Assembly (NCBI RefSeq): GCF_040276085.1
Contig: NZ_JBELOK010000001.1
Location: forward strand, 371,280 to 435,279
Length of the DNA stretch: 64,000 nt
Source: Castellaniella sp040276085
Lineage (GTDB): Bacteria > Pseudomonadota > Gammaproteobacteria > Burkholderiales > Burkholderiaceae_B
Reading direction: 5' to 3'
Numbering within the stretch: the stretch's first letter is position 1; the number at the start of each line of letters is the position of its first letter. Shown one piece after another: positions 27,448 through 36,458 of this stretch. A program made the position numbers and the translations under genes. Under the pieces are notes generated by a model. It was not told the DNA's origin and ran no database searches. It was given only the letters and a program-made list of their open reading frames with translations.

Positions 27448-28419
27448 TTAGACGGGCAGCACCGTGCCGGCCAACGCAGCCACAATCAGCAAGACCCCCA
27501 CCTGCATGTTCGAGCGAAAAATCCGCAGGCCGCGTTCGGGGTGCTGCACATCAAAATGAACCATCTGCCAAACAAAATGGCCACTGATCACTGCCATCAC
27601 CACATAATAAGGCCAGTTCATGCCCATGCCCCAGCCGGCGGCAAACCACAGCGCAGCCGTGGCGGCATAAAACCCGCCGATCCATGCGCGGCCATGGTCG
27701 CCAAACCACATGGCCACGGATTTGAGCCCCAGCATGCGGTCGTCACGCAAATCAATGTAGGCATATATTGCGTCGTAACCGATTTGCCACAGCACCGCCC
27801 CCACCCACATGGCCACGCCATACCAGGGGAGAATATCGCGGGTGTCTGTCCAGGCCATCAGCATGCCCCAGTTAAACGCCATCCCCAGCACGGCCTGGGG
27901 CCAGTAGGTAAACCGTTTGCACAGCGGATAAATAACCACCAGCGGCACCAGCACCAGTGCCAGCCAGCGGCTGTATGCATTGATCGCCAGCAGCATAACG
28001 GCACTGATGAGCAACTGGGCCAGCACAAACCACAAGGCTGCCCGCAGGCTGATCTGCCCACTGGTCAGCGGGCGAAACCGGGTGCGCTCAACCTGGTAAT
28101 CAAAATTGCGATCAAAAATATCGTTGAACGTACACCCCACCCCACGCATCAGCAGTGCGCCCAGTGAAAAGATCACCAGACGCCATATCGTGGGCCAACC
28201 ATCGGCCGCCTGCACCAAAGCCCCCAGCGCGGGCAGCAAAGTAAGCCAGGTACCTACCGGGCGATCCAGCCGGCACAGGCGCGCGTAAGGCCCCCAGGCA
28301 GGCGGCAAAAACCGCGCCACCCAGTCGTTCTGCCGCATATCAGAGAGATCTGGCAGGGCGCCTGGCAGGGGCGTGTTGCCGGCTGTTTTGGGGTCTTGAG
28401 ACGGCTGGGTGTCGCTCAT
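27448..28419 (-). CDS. ubiA: 4-hydroxybenzoate polyprenyltransferase
   Basis: UbiA attaches the polyprenyl tail to 4-hydroxybenzoate in ubiquinone synthesis, feeding the oxidase and other respiratory enzymes. The first Asp-rich motif is GCTFNDIFDRNFDYQVERT and the second is YAYIDLRDDRMLGLKSVA; RPLTSGQIS lies between. Eight to nine membrane helices are visible in 323 residues, with an N-terminal extension of about 35 residues compared with E. coli UbiA. The start overlaps the stop of the aminotransferase gene by 4 bp, so the two are translated together. Confidence 0.95.
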   Translation of the reverse strand: MSDTQPSQDPKTAGNTPLPGALPDLSDMRQNDWVARFLPPAWGPYARLCRLDRPVGTWLTLLPALGALVQAADGWPTIWRLVIFSLGALLMRGVGCTFNDIFDRNFDYQVERTRFRPLTSGQISLRAALWFVLAQLLISAVMLLAINAYSRWLALVLVPLVVIYPLCKRFTYWPQAVLGMAFNWGMLMAWTDTRDILPWYGVAMWVGAVLWQIGYDAIYAYIDLRDDRMLGLKSVAMWFGDHGRAWIGGFYAATAALWFAAGWGMGMNWPYYVVMAVISGHFVWQMVHFDVQHPERGLRIFRSNMQVGVLLIVAALAGTVLPV

Positions 28420-29627
28420 GCAGCGGCCTGAGCGGGCCCGATGAGCTCTCCCAGCACTTGCACACCTTTGCGGATAAGGCCTTCAGGCACGGTGACGAAG
28501 CTGAGCCGCAAGGTGTTGGCAGGTGCCTGCACGCCGGCGTAAAACGGGGCCCCTGGCACAAAAGCGACATTGCGAGCAATGGCGCGCGACAGGAGCTCGG
28601 TGGTGTCAATACCGGGGCGCAGGGTAACCCAGATGAACATACCGCCATCTGGTGTCGTCCAGGAGACATCTGCCGGAAAGTATTGCTGGAGGGCATCGAG
28701 CATGTAGCCACATTGCCGCTGATACAGTGCCCGCACCTTGGGCAGGTGAGCCTTCAGGAAGCCATGACGGATGGTTTCGAATACCGCCATCTGTGTGACC
28801 GAGGCCGTATGCAGATCAGTGGCCTGCTTGATCTGCACCAGCTTGCTGATGATTTCGCGCGGTGCCACAACATAGCCCAGGCGCATGCCCGGCGCCAGTA
28901 CCTTGGAAAACGTACCCAGGCGAATCACCGTTGCGCCCACCGGCCGACCCAGCTCAAGCAAGCCCGGTTGCGGCTCGCCGGCGTACCGGAGCTCGCCATA
29001 GGGATCATCCTCGATGATGGGCAGGCCCAGCGTGGCGCAGCGTTGCACCAACGCCTGTCGGCGGGTGAGATCGAGAGAGCGTCCGGTGGGATTCTGAAAA
29101 TTGGGCAGCACGTAGATGAAACGGGCACCCTGTGTGAGATCTGCAGTAAGGGATTCGGGAATCAGGCCGCCGGCATCCGTGGGCACCGACTGAAACTGGG
29201 GCTCAAACATCGAGAACGACTGCAATGCCCCCAGATAGCTGGGTGCTTCGACCAGCACGCGTGAGCCGGGATCAATGAACAGCTTGCCCAGCATATCCAG
29301 CGCCTGCTGCGACCCGGACACAATCAGTACTTCTTCGGGATCGATTGACACGCCGGGGCGAGAAAGATCGTGAGCAACCCACTCGCGCAACGGTGTATAG
29401 CCCTCGGTACGTCCATATTGCAACGCTGCCGCCCCTTGCGTCGCCAGAACGTGATCAAATGCCGCCCGCAACTCGGGGATGGGAAACCCCTCAGGCGAAG
29501 GCAAGCCGCCGGCAAAGGAAATCACCTCGGGACGCTCGGTGATTTTGAGGATCTCGCGAATGGCAGAACTGGTGAGTTGGGTAGCGCGCTTTGAAAACAC
29601 GGTAGAGATGGAATTGAAAGTGTCCAT
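28416..29627 (-). CDS. PLP-dependent aminotransferase, class I/II (2-aminoadipate transaminase-like)
   Basis: A 403-residue fold-type I aminotransferase. ISFAGGLPSPEGFPIPELR is the N-terminal signature of the LysN/alpha-aminoadipate/kynurenine aminotransferase group. Cofactor contacts are LPNFQNPTGRSLD, IIEDDPYGELRY and GTFSKVLAPGMRLGYV with the PLP-binding Lys. It lacks the GntR helix-turn-helix domain of MocR regulators. The true amino donor is unknown. It is upstream of and translationally coupled to ubiA. Confidence 0.9.
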   Translation of the reverse strand: MDTFNSISTVFSKRATQLTSSAIREILKITERPEVISFAGGLPSPEGFPIPELRAAFDHVLATQGAAALQYGRTEGYTPLREWVAHDLSRPGVSIDPEEVLIVSGSQQALDMLGKLFIDPGSRVLVEAPSYLGALQSFSMFEPQFQSVPTDAGGLIPESLTADLTQGARFIYVLPNFQNPTGRSLDLTRRQALVQRCATLGLPIIEDDPYGELRYAGEPQPGLLELGRPVGATVIRLGTFSKVLAPGMRLGYVVAPREIISKLVQIKQATDLHTASVTQMAVFETIRHGFLKAHLPKVRALYQRQCGYMLDALQQYFPADVSWTTPDGGMFIWVTLRPGIDTTELLSRAIARNVAFVPGAPFYAGVQAPANTLRLSFVTVPEGLIRKGVQVLGELIGPAQAAA

Positions 29628-29919
29628 GATGGAAGCCCGATTGAATGCCCGCCTTTTGATCCGGCCGATTGATGTCTTTCAATCAGTCCGGGCCTTCGGG
29701 CAGCCGGCGCAGATACATAGATTTATCCAGAACAGATAAATCAAGCTGCTTATCTTAAAACAATTCAAGATTTAGGGGTTTCCCGCACTACCAGAAGCGG
29801 TCCATCAAGTTTGAAATAGCTGGTAACCGATTAAACAGAAGCAGTAACTGATTGAGCCAAAACGTCACGTGGTTGATCGGCACGGCATTTGGTATTTACT
29901 GACACCAGCAAGGGCACAC

Positions 29920-31677
29920 ATGAAAAATTTGAAGATTGGTACTCGGCTAGCCTTGGGTTTTGGCTTTGTCATTTTGATGTTGATCATCCTGACCACCATC
30001 AGCTTGTGGCGGATTTTCGACAGCAACGCCACCAGTACCTCCTTGCAATCGCGTCAGCACAACAATGCCCTGATTCTGCAGTGGGCCCGCGAAACCGAGG
30101 TGAACAATAACCTCACCCTGGCCTCCACCAACATGAATGACCCCGAGGCTCAGAGCAAAGCCCGCAAGGCCCTTGAGATCTCTGATCAACACGTCGACTC
30201 ATTGCACAAAGAGCTGGCCAAAGCCATTTCTTACCCACCGGCCCAAACACTGTACAAGCAAGCCGTGGCCGCCCAGGATGCGTATGCCGAGAAACGCAAA
30301 GAGGCCTTTAAATGGCTGGAAAACTGGGAAGTTGGCAAGGCCAACATTTTTTTCAGCCACCAGATGCCAGAGCTGACCCAACAGATTACCGGCACGATCG
30401 ACAAGCTCAGCACCATGCAAAATGGCCTCACCGAGGAAGTATTTGCCAAAACCTTCCAAGACAATCGCCTGGGCATGCTTGTGCTGGGAGTGGTCGCCTT
30501 GCTGGCCCTGATCATCAGCCCCCTGATCGCCTGGCGTGTCACCCGCTCTGTCACCCACCCCCTGCGCCGGGCCGTGCAATTGGCCGAATCCGTCTCCCAC
30601 CGGGATCTCAGCCAGCATATTCATGCCCAGGGCACCGACGAAGTCGGACAGCTTTTGCGCGCACTGGGGGCCATGGGCGACAACCTGCGCCAAGCCGTGG
30701 GCGAAGTGCGTAGCGGCGCCACCTCGATTGCCGCGGCCTCCGGCCAGATCTCCGCCGGCAACCTGGATCTGTCCTCGCGCACCGAGCAGCAGGCCAGCTC
30801 CCTGGCGCAAACCGCCGCCACCATGGAAGAAATCACCGCCACCGTGCGACAAAACGCCGACAGCACCCAGCAGGCCAACACCCTGGCCGCTGCCGCTGCC
30901 AAAACCGCCACGCAGGGCGGCTCGCTGGTGTCAGAGCTCGTGGGCACCATGGGCGAAATCAACAGCAAGTCGCAACAGGTGGCCGACATCATCGGCGTCA
31001 TCGACTCCATCGCCTTCCAGACCAACATCCTGGCGCTTAACGCCGCTGTCGAAGCCGCCCGTGCCGGCGAGCAAGGCCGCGGCTTTGCCGTGGTGGCCGC
31101 CGAAGTGCGCGCCCTGGCGCAACGCTCGGCCAGCGCCGCCAAAGAGATCAAGGGCCTGATCGACAGCTCGGTGGAAGCCACCACCAAGGGCAACGATCAA
31201 GCTGCCCACGCCGGGGCCACCATGCAGGAGATCGTCGACAGCATCAACCGCGTCACCGACATCATGGGCGAGATCAGCGCGGCCAACCGCGAGCAAACCA
31301 CCGGCATCGAGGAAATCAACTCGGCCATCACGCAAATGGACGATGTCACGCGGCAAAACGCCAGCCTGGTCGAAGAGTCCGCCGCCGCAGCCACCAGCCT
31401 GCAATCGCAGGCCGACACCCTGGCGCAACTGGTGGCCACCTTCAAACTGGGCGACCAGGACACAGGCGCAGGCCAGGCAAGTGCAGGCCAAGCAGGCACT
31501 GCCCGCCCCGCCCCGGTGCTGTCAGCCCCCGAGAAAGTGATCAGCCCTGCTCCCGCACGGGCCCACCCCCGGCCCGAGCCCGCCAAACCCGCAGCCCCCG
31601 GCAACCGGCCGGCACTGCGCGCCCCCGGGCGCCCGGCCCCCAGCACCACCGATACCGAAGATTGGACAGAGTTTTAA
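29920..31677 (+). CDS. Methyl-accepting chemotaxis protein with C-terminal CheR-tether-like pentapeptide
   Basis: A 585-residue chemoreceptor. Membrane helix 1 is at about residues 9-33, a helical periplasmic sensor domain follows, helix 2 is at about 190-212, then HAMP and the signalling domain with its hairpin tip IAFQTNILALNAAVEAARAG. A Pro/Ala-rich linker of about 50 residues ends in DWTEF, resembling the NWETF peptide that recruits CheR and CheB in high-abundance receptors. The ligand is unknown. ATG at 29920 follows AAGGG. A strong hairpin follows the gene. Confidence 0.93.
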   Translation: MKNLKIGTRLALGFGFVILMLIILTTISLWRIFDSNATSTSLQSRQHNNALILQWARETEVNNNLTLASTNMNDPEAQSKARKALEISDQHVDSLHKELAKAISYPPAQTLYKQAVAAQDAYAEKRKEAFKWLENWEVGKANIFFSHQMPELTQQITGTIDKLSTMQNGLTEEVFAKTFQDNRLGMLVLGVVALLALIISPLIAWRVTRSVTHPLRRAVQLAESVSHRDLSQHIHAQGTDEVGQLLRALGAMGDNLRQAVGEVRSGATSIAAASGQISAGNLDLSSRTEQQASSLAQTAATMEEITATVRQNADSTQQANTLAAAAAKTATQGGSLVSELVGTMGEINSKSQQVADIIGVIDSIAFQTNILALNAAVEAARAGEQGRGFAVVAAEVRALAQRSASAAKEIKGLIDSSVEATTKGNDQAAHAGATMQEIVDSINRVTDIMGEISAANREQTTGIEEINSAITQMDDVTRQNASLVEESAAAATSLQSQADTLAQLVATFKLGDQDTGAGQASAGQAGTARPAPVLSAPEKVISPAPARAHPRPEPAKPAAPGNRPALRAPGRPAPSTTDTEDWTEF

Positions 31678-31695
31678 ACAGACTCATGCTTCCCA

Positions 31696-31732
31696 AGCCA
31701 AAAGGCCGGGCATCATGCCTGGCCTTTTGGCT
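31696..31732. terminator. Long hairpin terminator after the chemoreceptor gene
   Basis: AGCCAAAAGGCC (31696-31707) pairs perfectly with GGCCTTTTGGCT (31721-31732), and the interior extends the stem to about 17 bp with a 3-nt loop (GGC-AT / AT-GCC). It starts 19 bp after the chemoreceptor stop. The T tract is short (TTT at the end), so termination strength is uncertain. Confidence 0.7.
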
Positions 31733-31819
31733 TTGCCTACGCAGGTCTTTCCAATAAAATCATCCTCACAATGTGCATCGCCTGTCTTGGCGAGCCACTT
31801 AATTTCTAGGAGACAACTC

Positions 31820-32968
31820 GTGCGTACTGGTTTCATGGCGGCCGCACTGGCCACTGCATTACTCACCGTGCCTTTGGCCAGTTTTGCGCAAATCAAGATA
31901 GGCGTTGTCACCTCTGCCACGGGGCCCACTGCGCTGGTGGGGATCCCGCAAAAAAACACGGTCCCCCTATTGCCCACCAAGGCGGGTGATCTCACCGTCG
32001 AATACATCAGCCTTGATGATGCCAGCGACCCCACCCAAACCGTCACCGCCTTCAAGAAACTGATCTCCGAAGACCACGTCGACGCCATCATCGGGCCTAC
32101 CGGCTCTCCCAACGCCATGAGCGTGCTGCAGTTTGCGGCAGAATCTGGCACACCCATGCTGGCGCCTGTCGGAGCGGCGTCAGTTGTTTTGCCCATGACA
32201 GCGCAAAAGAAATGGGCCTTTAAAACCACACAAAACACAGACATCATCGCCCAGGCACTGGTGCGTGACATGGTCAAACGCAAAATCAAAACGGTAGGCT
32301 TTATTGGCTTTGCCGACGCGTACGGCGACGACTGGTACCAGGTGTTCAGCAAACTGGCCGCAGAAAACGGCCTGGATCTTATCGTCTCCGAGCGTTACCA
32401 ACGCACGGACAGCTCTGTCACGGGCCAAGCGCTGAAACTGCTGGCAGCCAAGCCCGATGCCATCCTGGTGGCCGGCACCGGCGGAGCCGCTGCCCTGCCG
32501 CAAACCACGCTGGCACAACAAGGCTACAAGGGGCAGTTTTATCAAACCCACGGGGCTGCCTTGCCTGCATTTTTAAAATTGGGCGGCAAGGCCACCGAAG
32601 GCACCATCCTGGCAGCCGGCCTGATGCTGGTGCTGCCTGAGATCCCCGACAACAATCCATCAAAGCCCATCGTACAAGACTACATCCAGCGCTACGAGGC
32701 TCGCTACGGCGAGCACCCGGCAACGTTTGGAGCCAATGTATACGACGCAGGCCTGCTGTTGCAGCATGCCATCCCGATTGCAGCCAAAGCAGCCAAACCC
32801 GGCACGCCAGAGTTTCGCAAAGCATTACGCGACGCCCTGGAGCAAACCCATGAACTTGTGGCCACCCAAGGGGTATACAACATGAGCCCCGAAGATCACA
32901 GCGGGTTTGACCAGCGTGGCCGCGAACTGATCACGGTAAAAGACGGCCACTGGACGCTGCTGCACTAA
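31820..32968 (+). CDS. ABC transporter substrate-binding protein (branched-chain amino acid/LivJ type)
   Basis: A 382-residue periplasmic binding protein of type I fold. The GTG start at 31820 follows TAGGAGA and yields a signal peptide (RTGFMAAALATALLTVPLASFA). The mature part begins QIKIGVVTSATGPTALVG and contains EYISLDDASDPTQTV and IIGPTGSPNAMSVLQFA, typical of the LivJ/HAAT family that binds branched-chain amino acids, amides or aromatic acids. No permease or ATPase genes are adjacent, so it is an orphan that must work with a transporter encoded elsewhere. The ligand is unknown. Confidence 0.88.
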   Translation: MRTGFMAAALATALLTVPLASFAQIKIGVVTSATGPTALVGIPQKNTVPLLPTKAGDLTVEYISLDDASDPTQTVTAFKKLISEDHVDAIIGPTGSPNAMSVLQFAAESGTPMLAPVGAASVVLPMTAQKKWAFKTTQNTDIIAQALVRDMVKRKIKTVGFIGFADAYGDDWYQVFSKLAAENGLDLIVSERYQRTDSSVTGQALKLLAAKPDAILVAGTGGAAALPQTTLAQQGYKGQFYQTHGAALPAFLKLGGKATEGTILAAGLMLVLPEIPDNNPSKPIVQDYIQRYEARYGEHPATFGANVYDAGLLLQHAIPIAAKAAKPGTPEFRKALRDALEQTHELVATQGVYNMSPEDHSGFDQRGRELITVKDGHWTLLH

Positions 32969-32974
32969 GCGGGC

Positions 32975-33010
32975 AGGCCTGGACGACGCATTTTGCGTGT
33001 TACCAGGCCT
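32975..33010. terminator. Bidirectional hairpin between convergent genes
   Basis: AGGCCTGG (32975-32982) pairs with CCAGGCCT (33003-33010), with an inner stem ACGCA/TGCGT (32986-32990, 32994-32998). It lies between the binding-protein gene (plus) and the DsbC-like gene (minus), where a shared terminator is expected. No long T tract is present on either side. Confidence 0.6.
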
Positions 33011-33019
33011 CTGGCCCGA

Positions 33020-33850
33020 TCAGCCTTTGCCCTGGGCATCCAGGCGTTGTTTAAGTGCCTCTAGTGGCAGGGCACCATTGACGCGGCCACCATCTGCAAA
33101 AAACAATGCCGGAGTACCTTGCACCTTCAGTTTGCGTCCCAACGCCAGATTGTCCTGGATAGGAGTGTCGCATTCGGCGGTTGGTGGCAACTGACCATCC
33201 ACCATCCAGGCCTTCCAGGCCTTGGCCGGATCTGCCGAGCACCAGATGTCACGCGCTTTTGTGCTGGAGTCTGGTGCAAGAATCGGAAACAGGAAGGTGT
33301 ACACCGTGACGTTATCCACGTCTTGAAGGGTGTGGTGCAGCTGCTTGCAATACCCGCAGTTGGGATCTTCAAACACAGCCACCTTGCGGGCACCCGTGCC
33401 TTTTACCTGACGGATGGCATGATCCAGTGGCAGGCTATCAAACGCCACCTGCTGCAGGACTTCAAGCCGTTCGGCGGTAAGGTCGCGGCGGGCCTTGGCG
33501 TCGATCAAAGACCCTTGCAACACATAATTTACCTGTGCATCGGTATATAAAAGATCCAGCCCGACCTGCACCTCGAAAAGACCGGACATCGGCGTCAGGC
33601 GCACACCATCCACGTGGATCCCTGGAAACCGTGTCTCAAAGGCCTTGGTGATGGTTTGTGTCTGTTGTGCAGTGGGCGCTGCCTGGGTGGACAGCACCTG
33701 CGCCTCACCGGCTGCGCCGGGCACAGGCGACGCATTTGGCGTAGACATTGCAGGCTTCGAAGTGCTTAATACCTGCGCATCTGGCTGAGCCATTACAGGC
33801 AGGCTGCTGACACACAAGGCAAGGCCTGCCATTATCAAGGGGAATTTCAT
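33020..33850 (-). CDS. DsbC/DsbG family periplasmic thiol:disulfide interchange protein
   Basis: A 276-residue protein with a signal peptide (MKFPLIMAGLALCVSSLPVMA). A low-complexity stretch rich in Ala, Pro and Ser (about residues 22-60) precedes the DsbC dimerisation domain (FETRFPGIHVDGVRLTPMSGLFEVQVG). The thioredoxin domain has the active site EDPNCGYCKQLH and cis-Pro region VQGTPALFFADG. It should isomerise wrong disulfides in the periplasm. Start: ATG 33850 with GAGG 5 bp upstream. It is 14 bp after the FAD hydroxylase gene. Confidence 0.92.
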   Translation of the reverse strand: MKFPLIMAGLALCVSSLPVMAQPDAQVLSTSKPAMSTPNASPVPGAAGEAQVLSTQAAPTAQQTQTITKAFETRFPGIHVDGVRLTPMSGLFEVQVGLDLLYTDAQVNYVLQGSLIDAKARRDLTAERLEVLQQVAFDSLPLDHAIRQVKGTGARKVAVFEDPNCGYCKQLHHTLQDVDNVTVYTFLFPILAPDSSTKARDIWCSADPAKAWKAWMVDGQLPPTAECDTPIQDNLALGRKLKVQGTPALFFADGGRVNGALPLEALKQRLDAQGKG

Positions 33851-33864
33851 ATGAACCTCGAACG

Positions 33865-35049
33865 TCACTCGCCGGCCGCTGCTTGAATCAGCCGGCGTTT
33901 AATAAACGGAATTTGATCAGCTATTTGCATGCCCTGATTGCGTACCCAGGCCAGTGGCGCCCAGCCACTGCCAAACAGACGGTGCAAGCCATGCGTGGCC
34001 AGGCTCATGGCCAGAACCGGCTCGGCGCGTCGGCGACGATAGCATGCCAGAACCTGTGCATCTCCGGGCAGACGATGTGGCCCACGCGCCAGCAATACTT
34101 GCACCAGCGTACGGACATCTCCCAGCCCCAAATTAAGACCTTGCCCGGCCAGCGGATGGACGCGGTGCGCCGCATCGCCCACCAATGCCACACCGGGGGC
34201 CACCATCGCGGTGCGCTCGAAGGTAAGGGGAAAACCTTGAGGGCGCGAGCGCAGGGTCAGTTTTCCCAGACGCCCACCGGTAATGGCCTGGGCATGTGTG
34301 GCTAAAAAGGCCTGTTGGGCAGGTTCATCCTGGGCCATCCAGGCCTGCGCCTGGCCCTGCGGCATCGACCACACCAACGATGCCTGGGGCCCCTTTGCCG
34401 TATCTGGCAAAGGCAGCAATGCAAATACGCTGTCGCCTGTAAACCACTGGCAGGCCCGCTGTTGATGGGGGTATTGGAGATCGAGGTGCGCCACCACGCC
34501 CATATCGCCATACGGGGTGTAATCGTGGTGGATACCAGCTGCCTGACGCACAGGCGAGCGCGCACCATCGGCCCCCACCAGCAATTGCGCCTGAATAGTG
34601 CCCATTTGGCGGGTATGCACCTGCACGCCTGCCGTATTGGTATCCAGACCTACAAAATGGTCTTCGTGCCAGGTGATGCCCAGCACCTGCACCGCCTGCT
34701 GCAGGGCGCGCTCGAGCTCGCTGGACTCGACAATCCAGGCCAGCGCCTCCCGGGCATCTTGCCAGGCAGACAAATTGATATGCCCCTGTGCATCACCATA
34801 GATTTCCATGGATTCGACCGGGCTGACGCGGTTGAAATCCATCAGGCGCCATGCCCCCAGGGAATCGAGAAGATCCCGGCTGGCCTGCGAGATGGCGTAC
34901 ACGCGCGGGTGGTAGTCATCGGAGGAGCGGGCCGCAGGCACTTGCCGCGGCCCCAGCAAAGTGGCCGAGAAACCGGCGCGCGCCAGCCCCAGGGCACATG
35001 CCAAACCGGCAATGCCTGTGCCGCAGACCACAATCGAAGAGTTGCTCAT
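33865..35049 (-). CDS. UbiH/UbiF/COQ6 family FAD-dependent hydroxylase
   Basis: A 394-residue aromatic-ring monooxygenase of the ubiquinone hydroxylase family. FAD binding is shown by VVCGTGIAGLACALGLARAG, the DG motif in LLVGADGARSPVRQAAG, and the GD motif LVGDAAHRVHPLAGQGLNLGLGD. Closest types hydroxylate polyprenyl-phenol intermediates (UbiH, UbiF, UbiI, UbiM); which position this one modifies cannot be read. The ATG at 35049 has AAGGA upstream. It sits between mltA (10 bp upstream) and the dsbC-like gene, one operon. Confidence 0.9.
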   Translation of the reverse strand: MSNSSIVVCGTGIAGLACALGLARAGFSATLLGPRQVPAARSSDDYHPRVYAISQASRDLLDSLGAWRLMDFNRVSPVESMEIYGDAQGHINLSAWQDAREALAWIVESSELERALQQAVQVLGITWHEDHFVGLDTNTAGVQVHTRQMGTIQAQLLVGADGARSPVRQAAGIHHDYTPYGDMGVVAHLDLQYPHQQRACQWFTGDSVFALLPLPDTAKGPQASLVWSMPQGQAQAWMAQDEPAQQAFLATHAQAITGGRLGKLTLRSRPQGFPLTFERTAMVAPGVALVGDAAHRVHPLAGQGLNLGLGDVRTLVQVLLARGPHRLPGDAQVLACYRRRRAEPVLAMSLATHGLHRLFGSGWAPLAWVRNQGMQIADQIPFIKRRLIQAAAGE

Positions 35050-35059
35050 GAGGTGTCCT

Positions 35060-36337
35060 TTAGCGGGCGGCAGGCGCCCCGGCGCGAGCCGGCCACAAAA
35101 GCCACATTTGCCCAATCTGCTTCATGCGCCCGGCCTGGGCGCCGGCCTCGTCGCCAGTGCCCCAATAAAAATCAGCCCGCGCGGCACCCTTGATGGCTGC
35201 GCCGGTATCTTGCGCAAAGACCAGTCGCTGCAAAGGCCCGGCGCCACCCGGTTGCTTGGTAGCCAACCACAAGGGAGTGCCGAGGGGGACATAATTGGTG
35301 TCCACCGCAACGGCCCGCTGTGCCATTAAGGGTACTCCATAGGCGCCACTGGGGCCTAGTTCTGGATCCGGGATGGCCTCTGCACGGAAAAATACCATGG
35401 CTGGGTTGACATTGAGCATCTGTTGCACCCGATCGGGGTGATCGCGTGCCCACTGCTTGATGTTTTGCATGGATGTCTTGGCCAGGGGCATTTCTCCCTG
35501 GCGGGCCAGCCACTGTCCGATGGAAACATACGGACGGCCATTGTGATCGTCATATGCCAGACGAATGGTGGTGCCATCGGGCAACACCGCGCGCCCCGAA
35601 CCCTGAATCTGCAGAAAGAAGGCCTCGACCGGATCGTTGGCCCAGACAATGACCGGTGGCTGACGTGTGGGATTGGCAGCAATCTCGGCCCGTGTGTCGT
35701 AGGGCACCACCCGCCGGCCCTCTAGTTTGCCACGCACCCGCTTGCCGGCAAGCTCGGGATACACCGCTCCCAGATCGATGGTGAGGAGATCCGGCGGGGT
35801 GGCGTATAACGGCCATTGATATTCGCCGGTTTGCTGTTTGGATGCGCGGATGAGGGGTTCGTAGTAGCCGGTCACTGTGCCACTGGCCGCCTGCCCGGCA
35901 GATTGATCAAGTTGCCAGGGCCGCAGTTGTTGTTGCAGAAAATCACGCACGGGTGCGCCTGTCGAACGTGCATCCAGCCCCGACTGCACGGCTGCCTGGC
36001 ACACCGGCTGCCAGACCCGTGGTGCCGCCCGGGCCGGTACAGCCAAAGACCCCGACACCGGCCGCATCAGGCCCTTGCAATTATTGAGGAAAGCTTTCCA
36101 GACATGCGCAAGGTTGTCGTTGTCCCAGCCCGGCAACTGTCGCCAGGAAACCGCCACATAATGCCCTTGCAAACGGCGCGCAGGGGTTTCGGGTAGCGAC
36201 GCCAGCGGCGGCACCACCAGAGGCCGTGACACCGCAGAGGGTTCTGGGCCTTGTCCCGGCATCCCGGGTTCTTCGAGGGGAACCGAAGAACAGGCGCCAA
36301 GCAACAATGCAGCGGCAAGCCAAAGAAGCTTTTTCAT
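35060..36337 (-). CDS. mltA: Membrane-bound lytic murein transglycosylase A
   Basis: MltA cleaves peptidoglycan glycan strands to 1,6-anhydro-muropeptides. The 425-residue precursor has a lipoprotein signal (LLWLAAALLLGACSS), predicting an outer-membrane lipoprotein. The MltA domain has GTVTGYYEPLIRASK and VEAFFLQIQGSGRAVLPDG, and the C-terminal 3D domain has FAQDTGAAIKGAARADFYWGTG with the catalytic Asp. First gene of the mltA-ubiH-like-dsbC-like operon; divergent from rpe. Confidence 0.95.
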   Translation of the reverse strand: MKKLLWLAAALLLGACSSVPLEEPGMPGQGPEPSAVSRPLVVPPLASLPETPARRLQGHYVAVSWRQLPGWDNDNLAHVWKAFLNNCKGLMRPVSGSLAVPARAAPRVWQPVCQAAVQSGLDARSTGAPVRDFLQQQLRPWQLDQSAGQAASGTVTGYYEPLIRASKQQTGEYQWPLYATPPDLLTIDLGAVYPELAGKRVRGKLEGRRVVPYDTRAEIAANPTRQPPVIVWANDPVEAFFLQIQGSGRAVLPDGTTIRLAYDDHNGRPYVSIGQWLARQGEMPLAKTSMQNIKQWARDHPDRVQQMLNVNPAMVFFRAEAIPDPELGPSGAYGVPLMAQRAVAVDTNYVPLGTPLWLATKQPGGAGPLQRLVFAQDTGAAIKGAARADFYWGTGDEAGAQAGRMKQIGQMWLLWPARAGAPAAR

Positions 36338-36458
36338 ACGAGAACCAGGTGCTCTAAAATGGAGACGGCTGTCAAACCAATATCATGACATATCCACTAT
36401 ATGGTTTGGCCCCAGCCTGTATCCAAATCTGGACACCCCTTACACAATTGCCTGCCCC

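Noticed and set aside
29805..29835. TCAAGTTT followed by ACCGATTA, resembling a sigma-28 flagellar promoter before the chemoreceptor
   Set aside because: The spacer is 13 nt where the consensus needs 11, so the match is too weak to claim.
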